The notes below the pieces were generated by a model. That model was not told the DNA's origin and made no database searches. It was given only the letters and a program-made list of their open reading frames with translations. Below, in pieces: positions 15,666 through 24,089 of a DNA stretch of 61,879 nucleotides; the first letter of the stretch is position 1; every line of letters begins with the position of its first letter. A program made the translations under genes and the position numbers. Origin of the DNA: Acidocella facilis ATCC 35904 (GTDB lineage Bacteria > Pseudomonadota > Alphaproteobacteria > Acetobacterales > Acetobacteraceae); the NCBI RefSeq assembly GCF_000687875.1, contig NZ_JHYG01000013.1:1-61879 (forward strand). The letters run 5' to 3'.

Positions 15666-17444
15666 ATGGCCAAACGCATCGAGGATTACGCGATGATCGG
15701 CGACGGCCAGAGCCTGGCGCTGGTCGGCTTGAACGGCGCCATCGACTGGCTCTGCCTGCCACGCTTCGATAGCGATGCCTGTTTTGCCGCCCTTCTCGGC
15801 CGGCCGGAGCATGGCAGCTGGGAGCTTTGCCCGCAGGTGCCGGCAGAAGAGACGCGCCGGCGCTATGCCGGCGATACGTTGGTGCTGGAAACAGAATTCC
15901 GCACGGAGGGCGGTGCCTGCCTGGTGACGGATTTCATGCCGATCCGCGAGGGCAAACATTCAAGCCTGGTCCGCATCGTCTCCGGCTTGTCGGGAGTGGT
16001 GGAGATGCGCACGACGCTGCGCGCCCGTTTCGATTATGGCCGGGTGGCGCCCTGGTATAGCCGTGAGGAAGGCGTTCTGGTCGGGCGGATCGGGCCGGAT
16101 CTGCTGGTGGTGCGCGCCGATATCCCGCTGCGGGAAGAGGATGGTACGATCAGTGCCGCCTTTCCTCTCGCCGCTGGGCAACAGGTCGTGTTCTGCATGC
16201 AGCATGGCGATTCCACCGCTTCCTTGCCCCCAGCCCTGGATGCGCACGCGCTGCTGCGCCAGACCAAGAGCTGGTGGCTGGACTGGATTTCAGCCTTCAC
16301 ACGCGAAACACCCTGGCCGGATCTGGTTCGCCGCTCGCTGATCACGCTGAAAGCGCTCACCTACATGCCAAGCGGCGGCATCCTCGCCGCCGGCACCGCC
16401 GGGCTGCCGGAAAAGCCGGGCGGGCGGATGAACTGGGATTATCGCTATTGCTGGCTGCGTGATTCCACCTTCACCCTCACCGCCTTTCTCAATGCCGGCT
16501 TCGACGGCGAGGCCAAGGCCTGGCTGCAATGGCTGCTGCGCGCCATCGGTAATTCGCCGGAGCATATCCGCATTGCCTACCGGGTGGATGGCGGGCGGCA
16601 TATGCAGGAATGGTGGGCGAAATGGCTGCCGGGATTCGAAGGGGCGTTGCCGGTGCGTATCGGCAACCAGGCCGCGGGGCAGCGGCAGCTCGATATTTTC
16701 GGGGAAATTGTTGATAGCTCCCACCTCGCCGAGCAGGCCGGGCTGGACCGTAATGGCTGGGAGATGGAGATCGAGCGTAGGCTGGTCGAGCATGTCGAGA
16801 AAAGCTGGCGGAATCCGGATCAGGGCTTCTGGGAGTCGCGCGGGCGGCCGCGCCATTATGTCTATTCCAAGGTGATGGCCTGGGTGGCGGTGGACCGGTT
16901 CCTGAAGCTGAAAGCCAGCGCCGCGCAGAGCGATCCGGCTTTGCGCTCGCGGCTGGAGCGCTTGCGTGCGGCGATGCACGCGGAGATCTGCGCGCGTGGC
17001 GTGGCGCCGAAATCCGGGCATTTCACTGCCTATTACGGCACCAGGCGGGTTCAGGCGGAGTTGCTGCTTTTGCCCTTGGTTGGGTTTCTGCCGGTGGAGG
17101 ATCCGCGCATCAGCGCCACCATCGCCGAGATTGAGCGTGTGCTGGTGCAAGGCGGGTTGGTGCGGCGCAAGCGCGCACCGCTGTTCGGCGGCGAGGAAGG
17201 CTGTTTCATCGCCTGCGCCTGCTGGCTGGCGAGTTGCATGGAAATGCAGAATCGTCATCAGGAAGCCCGCGCGATGATGCAGCGCGTCGCCGATATCGCC
17301 AATGATGTCGGGCTGCTGGCCGAGGAATATCATGTTCCCAGGCAAAGGCTTTATGGCAATTACCCGCAGGCCTTGTCGCATCTGGCCTTCATCAATGCGG
17401 CGCTGGGGCTGAGCGGCGGCACCTACCAGCGCGGCGGCGGCTGA
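15666..17444 (+). CDS. Glycoside hydrolase family 15 protein (glucoamylase/trehalase-like)
   Basis: A 592-residue cytoplasmic protein with no signal peptide. The N-terminus (IEDYAMIGDGQSLALVGLNGAIDWLC) is the typical start of the bacterial GH15 group. The (alpha/alpha)6 catalytic barrel shows NWDYRYCWLRDSTFTL and an acidic GGEEGCFIACACWLA motif near residue 520, likely catalytic Glu region. Related enzymes hydrolyse trehalose or glucans to glucose. It starts 13 bases after cyoD with AGGGAGG upstream, so it is probably co-transcribed with the oxidase, an unusual partnership. Substrate uncertain. Confidence 0.85.
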   Translation: MAKRIEDYAMIGDGQSLALVGLNGAIDWLCLPRFDSDACFAALLGRPEHGSWELCPQVPAEETRRRYAGDTLVLETEFRTEGGACLVTDFMPIREGKHSSLVRIVSGLSGVVEMRTTLRARFDYGRVAPWYSREEGVLVGRIGPDLLVVRADIPLREEDGTISAAFPLAAGQQVVFCMQHGDSTASLPPALDAHALLRQTKSWWLDWISAFTRETPWPDLVRRSLITLKALTYMPSGGILAAGTAGLPEKPGGRMNWDYRYCWLRDSTFTLTAFLNAGFDGEAKAWLQWLLRAIGNSPEHIRIAYRVDGGRHMQEWWAKWLPGFEGALPVRIGNQAAGQRQLDIFGEIVDSSHLAEQAGLDRNGWEMEIERRLVEHVEKSWRNPDQGFWESRGRPRHYVYSKVMAWVAVDRFLKLKASAAQSDPALRSRLERLRAAMHAEICARGVAPKSGHFTAYYGTRRVQAELLLLPLVGFLPVEDPRISATIAEIERVLVQGGLVRRKRAPLFGGEEGCFIACACWLASCMEMQNRHQEARAMMQRVADIANDVGLLAEEYHVPRQRLYGNYPQALSHLAFINAALGLSGGTYQRGGG

Positions 17445-17578
17445 GGCCTTAGCCGGGTTCATGACCCTGATCTCATCCCGAATATACCAGGACCGCCCTT
17501 TGATTCTTCGGATCATGTCGCATCTCAAGCGCAGTCAATAAAGTCTGCCTCTCGGGGCAAAAGCAAAAGGAGATGCGC

Positions 17579-19150
17579 ATGGACGCCAGCGCCGGCCAGT
17601 TTGGCCATGTCGATGAGTTTCCGGAAAATGGCCTGAAAGAGATCGAGCTGAATGGCGAGACGCTGCTGCTGGCCAAAACCGCTGACGGGATCAAAGCCCT
17701 CTCCGGCCATTGCCCGCATAACGGCGCGCCTTTGAAAAAGGGCGTGCGGGCCGGGGATAAAATCATCTGTCCCTGGCATAAGGCGGTGTTTTCGCTGGGT
17801 TCAGGCAAATGCCTGGCACCGCCGGCGATCGATGATTTGCAGCGCTACGCGGTGGAGGTGCGGGATGGCATCATTCATGTCCAAGCACTGCCAGAGTCTG
17901 CGCCACAGCGCATCCAGCCGGACAGCACGCAATCTTTCGCGATCATCGGTGCCGGCGCCGCCGGGTTTTCCGCGGCGCAGACCTTGCGTGCCGAAGGGTT
18001 TTCCGGGCGGATCGTGATGATCGACGCGCCAGGGCGTCTGCCTTACGACCGGACCGCGCTCAGCAAGACGTTTCTGGCAAAGCCGGAGGGCGCGCATCCG
18101 CCGACCCTGCGTGATGAGGCCTTCTATGAACAACAGGCCATCGAGCGGCAGAGCGGCGTGGTTGAAGAGCTGGATGTCGAGCAGCGCATGATCCGTTTGC
18201 ATGGCGGCGCGGCGCAGCGTTTTGATGCCATTTTCATCGCCACCGGCGGCCAGGCAAACACGCTGGATGTGCCAGGCGCCGATCTGGCCGGTATTTATAC
18301 GCTGCGCAGCGCCGACGATGCCGAGGCGATCAAGCAGGCGGCCAGCAGCGCCAAACAGGTGGTGATCGTCGGCTCCAGCTTCGTCGGCATGGAGGTCGCC
18401 GCGGCGCTGCGCCAGCGCGACATCGCGGTGACGGTGGTCAGCCCGGAAGCGGTGCCGTTCGAGGCGCATCTGGGCCGTGAAATCGGCGGGGTGATCCAGA
18501 AGCTGCATGAATCCAAGGGCGTGGTGTTCAAATCCGGCGAGGAGGTGGCAGGCTTTTCGGGCGAAAAAGCGGTCAATCTGGTCAGGCTGAAAAGCGGCGG
18601 GCATCTGCCGGCGGATCTGGTCATACTCGGCCTTGGCACGCGCCCATCCACCTCGTTTCTCGATGGGGCCTTCACCCAGAAGGATGGCGGCGTGCCCGTG
18701 GACTCCAGCCTGCGCCTCGCCGATGGCGTGTTCGCCGGCGGTGACATTGCCGCCTTCCCGCTCTGGGGCCAGGGTGAGCGCGTGCGGGTGGAACATTGGC
18801 GTGTCGCCGAACAGCAGGGGCGGATTGCCGCCTTGAACATGCTGCAGCGCCCGGCCCGCTTCGCGCAGACGCCGTTTTTCTGGACCATCCAATATGGCCA
18901 GCGTTTCGACTATGCCGGGCTGGGCCGCGGCGATGATCGTTTAAGCGTGCGCGGGGATCTGCAAGGCGATGGCTTCATCGCCTATTATGTCCGCGACGGC
19001 AAAGTGGTTGCCGCCCTTGGCCATCAACGCGACCAGGAGATGGCGGCGATCATCGAGCTGCTCGACCGCCGCCAGGATTGGAGCGTGGAGGCGCTGCACC
19101 CGCAGGGCCAGTCGCCGCTCCAGGTACTGGACAAATTGTTGAAAGCCTAA
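17579..19150 (+). CDS. Rieske-domain FAD/NAD(P)-dependent oxidoreductase (AIF-like)
   Basis: A 523-residue flavoprotein. A Rieske [2Fe-2S] domain (about 1-105) has ligands Cys45, His47, Cys64 and His67 (CPH and CPWH). A pyridine-nucleotide-disulfide reductase module follows, with FAD motif IIGAGAAGFSA near 122 and NAD motif VVIVGSSFVGMEVA near 261, then a C-terminal reductase domain. This fusion resembles AIF-like proteins and ferredoxin reductases. The start at 17579 is preferred over ATG 17573 because AAAGGAG at about 17565-17571 gives proper spacing only to 17579. Its stop overlaps the convergent lactonase gene by 4 bases. Electron partner unknown. Confidence 0.9.
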   Translation: MDASAGQFGHVDEFPENGLKEIELNGETLLLAKTADGIKALSGHCPHNGAPLKKGVRAGDKIICPWHKAVFSLGSGKCLAPPAIDDLQRYAVEVRDGIIHVQALPESAPQRIQPDSTQSFAIIGAGAAGFSAAQTLRAEGFSGRIVMIDAPGRLPYDRTALSKTFLAKPEGAHPPTLRDEAFYEQQAIERQSGVVEELDVEQRMIRLHGGAAQRFDAIFIATGGQANTLDVPGADLAGIYTLRSADDAEAIKQAASSAKQVVIVGSSFVGMEVAAALRQRDIAVTVVSPEAVPFEAHLGREIGGVIQKLHESKGVVFKSGEEVAGFSGEKAVNLVRLKSGGHLPADLVILGLGTRPSTSFLDGAFTQKDGGVPVDSSLRLADGVFAGGDIAAFPLWGQGERVRVEHWRVAEQQGRIAALNMLQRPARFAQTPFFWTIQYGQRFDYAGLGRGDDRLSVRGDLQGDGFIAYYVRDGKVVAALGHQRDQEMAAIIELLDRRQDWSVEALHPQGQSPLQVLDKLLKA

Positions 19151-20025
19151 CGGACCCGCCAATGGCGCTCCAGCCCGCGCGGGCCGGGGCGCAGGCGGAA
19201 CAGCCCGCCGGCATGCGGCTCCAAGGCCAGGGCGTCATCGTCCAGCCCGTCCCGGGCGCTGGTGATATAGAGCCAGTCCAGCGCCTTGCCGGCGAAGCAG
19301 CATTTGGTCGGCTGGCTCACCGGCAGCGCGATGGTCGCCACCAGCGCGCCTTCCGGCGCGTAGCGGTGCAGGCAGCCGCCGCCATGATTGGCGCACCAGA
19401 GATACCCCTCCGCATCCATCGCCGCGCCATCAGGTATGCCGGGGCCGGGCTGGCGCGCGAACACCCGCCGTTCCCCTAGCGCGCCGATCTCGCGGTCATA
19501 GAGATAGCGGTAGATCACCCGCTCCTCGCTATGGGAGAGATACATGCTCTTCTCGTCTGCGCTCCAGGCCATGCTGTTGGTGATCTCGGCGAAGTCCGGG
19601 TAGGCGCGCAGCCCTTCTTCTTTCATGTAGCTATAGAGCGCGCCTTTGCGGTCGCTCTGGCGCCCGCCCAGCGGGTCCGTCATCACCCCGACCCAGAAGC
19701 GCCCGGTGGACTCACAGCCGCTTTCATTGAAGCGGATCAGTTGCGGGTCGAACGGGGCAGGGGCGGCGAGGGTGAGGCGGCCGGTCTCCAGGCTCAGCCA
19801 ATGCAGCCCGGTGCGCAGCGCCACCAAGGCGCGCCCCCGCCCATCCAGCGCGAAGCCGCCGATATCGGCAGGCAGATCCCAGCGGCGCTGGCTGTCATCC
19901 GTCAGCTTGCGGGCGAACAAGGCAGGGGCCTTGATATCCGCCCAGTACAGCGTCTCTTCCTCCGGCACCCAGAGCGGCGATTCGCCGATGGTAGCGCGGG
20001 CATCTTCGACCAGTTCGATCTTCAC
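19147..20025 (-). CDS. SMP-30/gluconolactonase-family protein
   Basis: A 292-residue six-bladed beta-propeller lactonase, predicted to open sugar lactones to acids. Metal-site residues are visible: Glu in GESPLW, Asn in RFNESG, Asn/Asp in TNSMAWSADEK and Asp in PDGAAMDAEG. The GTG start at 20025 overlaps the stop of the GMC oxidoreductase (GTGA), showing tight coupling. A longer ATG frame from 20172 is rejected. Last gene of the minus-strand operon from 24941; it would hydrolyse the lactone formed by the GMC enzyme. Confidence 0.9.
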   Translation of the reverse strand: MKIELVEDARATIGESPLWVPEEETLYWADIKAPALFARKLTDDSQRRWDLPADIGGFALDGRGRALVALRTGLHWLSLETGRLTLAAPAPFDPQLIRFNESGCESTGRFWVGVMTDPLGGRQSDRKGALYSYMKEEGLRAYPDFAEITNSMAWSADEKSMYLSHSEERVIYRYLYDREIGALGERRVFARQPGPGIPDGAAMDAEGYLWCANHGGGCLHRYAPEGALVATIALPVSQPTKCCFAGKALDWLYITSARDGLDDDALALEPHAGGLFRLRPGPRGLERHWRVR

Positions 20026-21656
20026 AGCTCCCCCCTTTGCGCCATGGCCTTGATCCGGTCCGCGGTGCGCAGCGCGATGGCCTGGATGGTCAGTGACGGA
20101 TTGACCCCGCCAGTGGTGGGAAACACCGAGCCGTCGCAGATCCAGAGATTGGGAATGTCCCAGCTGCGGCAATCGGCATTCACCACGCTGTCCTGCGGGG
20201 TGAAGCCCATGCGGGCGGTGCCGGCGAGATGGTTGGCATCCTCGGTCTGGGCGAAGATGTCCTCCGCGCCGATGGCCTCCATGCTGCGCGTCATCTGGCC
20301 GATGGCGTGCTGGATCAGCGCCTTGTCATTCTCGCCCCAGGAGAAGCTGATGCGCGGGATTTTCAGGCCATATTGGTCGGTCTCGTCCGCCAGCGTCACG
20401 CTATTGCGCGCATCCGGCAGCGTCTCGCCGACCATTTTCAGCCCGACCTGATGGTTATACTGCATCATTTCCTGGCGCAGCGCCTCGCCCCAGAGGCCGC
20501 GCGCGCCGGTCTGGATGAAAGCCCATTCAATCGGCAGCGGCCCTTGCGCCATCCAGCAATAGCCGCCGAAGAAATCTTTTTTGTCCTCGTAATTCCAATG
20601 CTCGGTAAGGGTGAGGGAGGGCGGGCCCTTGTACCAGCGCACCTCTTCCTGCATGCGCCCAAACACCGCCTGATTGCTCTGGCTCATCAGATATTTGCCG
20701 ACCAGACCGGAGCTGTTGGCCAGCCCCTGTGGGTGGCGCTGGGTGGCGGAGTTGAGCAGCAGACGCGGCGTCTCCACCGCATAGCCGGCCACCACCACAT
20801 TCCGCGCCTTCTGGAAATGCCAGGCGCCGTCACGGTAAAATTGCACGCCGGTGACGCGGTCCGCCGCGTCGACCTCGATCCGCCCGGCCATGGCGAGATC
20901 GCGGATCTCCGCCCCGGCCTTGATCGCGCGGGGAATCCAGGTGTTCAGCGTGCTCTGCTTGGCGTTGGTGGAGCAGCCAAAGCGGCAGAAGCCGCGATAG
21001 ACGCAAGGCGGCGCCTCGCCGCGCGGGGCGGAAACGGTGGCCAGCGGCGTCTCCGTCCATTTGATCCCCAGCGCCTCCGCGCCTTTTGCCAACAGCTTGC
21101 CGGCGGCGTTGATTTCATGGGCGCGGTAGGGGTAGCGCGGGCGCTTTGGCCCCCAGGGGTAGGTTACGGGGCCGGAGATGCTCAGCGCCTGCTCGGCCTG
21201 GCGGTAATAGCCCCACATCTCCCGCCAATCGAGCGGCCAATCCGCGCCATAGCCGAGCAGGCTGCGGCTCTTGAACCATTCCGGGCGGAAGCGCAGCGAG
21301 ACCATGGCGAAATGCACCATCGAGCCGCCGACTGCCTTGCCGCTATTCTTGCCGCCCATCTGCAGCGGGTTTTCGCCGGTGCAGATGCGCTTATCCTGCC
21401 AATAGAGCTTGCCCTGCTCGGTCTCATCCGAGGCGAAATCCTCCAGCGGGCGGAAATACGGGCCGGCATCCATGGCCACCACGGAAAAACCGTGCTCGGC
21501 CAGCTTTCCCGCCAGCGTGCCACCGCCGGCCCCGGTGCCGATGATGAGGAAATCCACCTCCTCATCCAGCCCGTACTGGCGCATCGGAATCCAGCCGCCC
21601 TCGCGGAACACATCCGGCGCCCGCCCGCCGGTGGCGCGCAGCCCCTCAGGCGACAT
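20022..21656 (-). CDS. GMC-family FAD oxidoreductase (gluconate 2-dehydrogenase-like large subunit)
   Basis: A 544-residue flavin dehydrogenase. The Rossmann FAD motif IIGTGAGGGTLAGKLAEHG is near residue 38. The C-terminal part has the GMC active-site motifs NHLAGTARMG (His) and TTGGVNPSLTIQA (Asn), and CVYRGFCRFGCSTNAKQ matches the membrane sugar/gluconate dehydrogenase large subunits. There is no Tat or Sec signal. The start at 21656 overlaps the subunit-3-like gene by 11 bases; a longer frame to 22016 lacks family similarity. It probably oxidises a sugar or sugar acid. No cytochrome c subunit follows, so the electron acceptor is unclear. Confidence 0.93.
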   Translation of the reverse strand: MSPEGLRATGGRAPDVFREGGWIPMRQYGLDEEVDFLIIGTGAGGGTLAGKLAEHGFSVVAMDAGPYFRPLEDFASDETEQGKLYWQDKRICTGENPLQMGGKNSGKAVGGSMVHFAMVSLRFRPEWFKSRSLLGYGADWPLDWREMWGYYRQAEQALSISGPVTYPWGPKRPRYPYRAHEINAAGKLLAKGAEALGIKWTETPLATVSAPRGEAPPCVYRGFCRFGCSTNAKQSTLNTWIPRAIKAGAEIRDLAMAGRIEVDAADRVTGVQFYRDGAWHFQKARNVVVAGYAVETPRLLLNSATQRHPQGLANSSGLVGKYLMSQSNQAVFGRMQEEVRWYKGPPSLTLTEHWNYEDKKDFFGGYCWMAQGPLPIEWAFIQTGARGLWGEALRQEMMQYNHQVGLKMVGETLPDARNSVTLADETDQYGLKIPRISFSWGENDKALIQHAIGQMTRSMEAIGAEDIFAQTEDANHLAGTARMGFTPQDSVVNADCRSWDIPNLWICDGSVFPTTGGVNPSLTIQAIALRTADRIKAMAQRGEL

Positions 21657-22287
21657 GGCGGTTATGGCGCAGGGCGCGCGCCTCCTCGCCGGGCTTGGCT
21701 TCCGCCGCCTCCCAGGGGTCTTTCCGGTCGGCCTCCATGCGCACATAGCCCCGCGGGCTGGCCGGGCCGCCGAAGCCGATCTCGCTCCAGGCGGTGGGGT
21801 GGCTGTAATAGGCCTCAACAATGTCCGGCAGCAGCCGCTTGGCAAAGAACAGCTTCGGCGGGATCTGGTCCCAGTGCGGGCCGTCGCAGGTGCCGTCCTG
21901 CATCGCGTGCAGCAGCGCATCGGCGGAGATGTCGTTGAGCGCGGCAAAGCCGGCCCCGTGGCGGTTGCGCGCTTCCTGCTCCAAACCCGCCAGGGCCCGC
22001 GTCCAGGCCTCGCCATCCCAGGGCATCGGCTCGACCCGGGTGCCGATCTCGCCGGCGCGCCGCATTTTCGCGTCGATCAGCGCGGCAACCGGCACTGGCG
22101 GGCGATCTTTCGGCTGCGGGATGATGCGCGCGCAAAGCCGCTCCAGCACCGCGAAGCTGGGCGCATCGAAAAAGCGCGGCTCCCGGGAGACCGCCAGCCG
22201 CGCATCCACGGCGGCGCGGGTGGCATTGTTCCAGGACAGGCCGGCGCGTTTGTTCAGCACATCATAGCCGGGGAAGCGCTCATTCAT
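21646..22287 (-). CDS. Gluconate 2-dehydrogenase subunit 3 family protein
   Basis: A 213-residue small subunit expected to bind the GMC protein. Recognisable segments are VLERLCARIIPQ near residue 47 and FFAKRLLPDIVEAYYSHPTAWSEIGF near 147. Classical members carry a twin-arginine signal that exports the complex; here the N-terminus (MNERFPGYDVLNKRAGLSW) shows none. The complex may therefore stay in the cytoplasm, or use another route. It lies 4 bases after the ThDP enzyme and overlaps the GMC gene. Confidence 0.87.
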   Translation of the reverse strand: MNERFPGYDVLNKRAGLSWNNATRAAVDARLAVSREPRFFDAPSFAVLERLCARIIPQPKDRPPVPVAALIDAKMRRAGEIGTRVEPMPWDGEAWTRALAGLEQEARNRHGAGFAALNDISADALLHAMQDGTCDGPHWDQIPPKLFFAKRLLPDIVEAYYSHPTAWSEIGFGGPASPRGYVRMEADRKDPWEAAEAKPGEEARALRHNRHVA

Positions 22288-22291
22288 GCGC

Positions 22292-24076
22292 CTATTTCCC
22301 GTTCGGCAGCACGGAGGCCAGCATCTGCCGGGTGGAGTTCTTCACCACCGAGGCCCGTTCCGGCTCGTGCCAGAGCGAGGCGAGGAAATTCCGCGCATCC
22401 TTGGCGGTGATATGCGGCGGCAGCGGCGGCACATTCGGGTCGGTGCGCATTTCCAGAATTACCGGCCGGTCCGCCGCCAGCGCCTCGTCCCAGGCCGGGC
22501 CGATCTGCTCCGGCTTATCGACATAAATGCCTTTCAGCCCGAGCAGCTCAGCATATTTGGCGTAGGGGAAATCCGGAATGGATTGGGTGGAGAGCGTCTT
22601 CGCCTCGCCCAGCTGCACGCGCTCCTCCCAGGTGACTTGGTTGAGATCCTGGTTGTTGAGCACCATCACGATGAAATGCGGGGTTTTCCATTGCCGCCAA
22701 TATTTCTTCACGGTGATCATCTCGCAGATGCCGTTCATCTGCATCGCCCCATCGCCCATGAAGGCGATGACGCTGCGCTCCGGAAAGGCGAATTTCGCCG
22801 CGATCGCGTAGGGTACGCCGGCCCCCAGCGAGGCCAGCCCGCCGGAGAGCGAGCCCTTCATGCCCCGGCGCATCTTGATATCGCGCGCATACCAATTGGC
22901 GACGGAGCCGGAATCCCCGGTCATGATCGCGTTTTCAGGCAAACGCGGGGAAAGCTCCCAGAATACGCGCTGCGGGTTGATCGGGCTGGCCGGCTGCATG
23001 GCGCGGTCTTCCATCAGCTTCCACCAGGACGCGACGTTTTTCTCAATGCTGTTGCGCCAGCCAAGATCCTGCTTCTGCGTCAGCAGCGGCAGCAAGGCGC
23101 GCAGCGTGGCGGCGCTGTCGCCGATCAGATTGACCTCCATCGGGTAGCGCAGGCTGAGATTGGCGCCGTCAATATCGATCTGCACGCCGCGCGCCTTGCC
23201 GGGTTCGGGCAGGAATTCCGAGTAGGGAAAGGCGGAGCCGACCATCAGCAGCGTGTCGCAGCCTTTCATCATGTCCCAGGTCGGCTTGGTGCCGAGCAGC
23301 CCGATGCCGCCGGTCACGAAAGACAGTTCATCCGGCAGCGCCGCCTTGCCCAGCAGCGCCTTGGCCACCCCGGCGCCGAGCCGGTTGGCGATTTCGATCA
23401 CCTCATCCGTCGCATGCAGCGCCCCGGCGCCGACCAGGATCGCGACTTTCTTGCCCTCATTCAGCACGGCGGCGGCTTTCTGCAAGCCATCGGCCTCCGG
23501 CGTGCGCGCCGGGGTGGCGAAGCCGATGCCGGTATGGGTGGCGCCATGCGCCATCGGCGGGTCGCTGTAAGGCAGCTCCTGCAGATCATTCGGCAGGATC
23601 ACGCAGGTCACGGTGCGCTTCTCATGCGCGATGCGCACCGCCCGGTCGATCAGATGCCGGACCTGCTCCGGCACGCTTGCCGTCATCACGAACTCGCCCG
23701 CCACATCCTTGAACAGATTCTGCAGGTCGATTTCCTGCTGATAATGCGCGCCCAGCGAGGTACGCGCCTGCTGCCCGACGATGGCGACCACCGGCGTATG
23801 GTCCAGCCTGGCATCATAGAGCCCGTTGAGCAGATGCACCGCCCCCGGGCCGGAGGTGGCGTAGCAAAGCCCGACCTGGCCGGTGAATTTCGCATGCGCC
23901 GACGCCATGAAGGCGGCCATTTCCTCATGCCGCACCTGCACGTAATCCATGTAGGGGAGGGCTTTTTCGAGCGCGATATCCAACCCGCCGACGCCGTCCC
24001 CCGGATAGCCATAGACCCGGTTCAGCCCCCATTCGGAGAGGCGCTTCCAGACGAATTCAGATACATTCATGCTCAT
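22292..24076 (-). CDS. Thiamine-diphosphate-dependent enzyme (pyruvate oxidase/acetolactate synthase-like)
   Basis: A 594-residue ThDP enzyme with the standard three domains. The N-terminal pyrimidine-binding domain has the catalytic Glu in VRHEEMAAFMA; the middle domain resembles TPP_enzyme_M; the C-terminal domain carries the ThDP/Mg motif GDGAMQMNGICE...NNQDLN. The family decarboxylates 2-oxo acids (pyruvate oxidase, acetolactate synthase and relatives). The start at 24076 has GGAG 7 bases upstream, and a longer frame to 24256 is rejected. It lies 13 bases after the membrane-protein gene and 4 before the subunit 3 gene. Substrate unknown. Confidence 0.9.
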   Translation of the reverse strand: MSMNVSEFVWKRLSEWGLNRVYGYPGDGVGGLDIALEKALPYMDYVQVRHEEMAAFMASAHAKFTGQVGLCYATSGPGAVHLLNGLYDARLDHTPVVAIVGQQARTSLGAHYQQEIDLQNLFKDVAGEFVMTASVPEQVRHLIDRAVRIAHEKRTVTCVILPNDLQELPYSDPPMAHGATHTGIGFATPARTPEADGLQKAAAVLNEGKKVAILVGAGALHATDEVIEIANRLGAGVAKALLGKAALPDELSFVTGGIGLLGTKPTWDMMKGCDTLLMVGSAFPYSEFLPEPGKARGVQIDIDGANLSLRYPMEVNLIGDSAATLRALLPLLTQKQDLGWRNSIEKNVASWWKLMEDRAMQPASPINPQRVFWELSPRLPENAIMTGDSGSVANWYARDIKMRRGMKGSLSGGLASLGAGVPYAIAAKFAFPERSVIAFMGDGAMQMNGICEMITVKKYWRQWKTPHFIVMVLNNQDLNQVTWEERVQLGEAKTLSTQSIPDFPYAKYAELLGLKGIYVDKPEQIGPAWDEALAADRPVILEMRTDPNVPPLPPHITAKDARNFLASLWHEPERASVVKNSTRQMLASVLPNGK

Positions 24077-24089
24077 TGCAAAACTCCGA

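Noticed and set aside
19147-20172. Longer version of the SMP-30 gene starting at 20172
   Set aside because: The first 49 codons overlap the GMC gene and do not match the family; the GTG at 20025 overlaps the upstream stop and begins at the conserved N-terminus.
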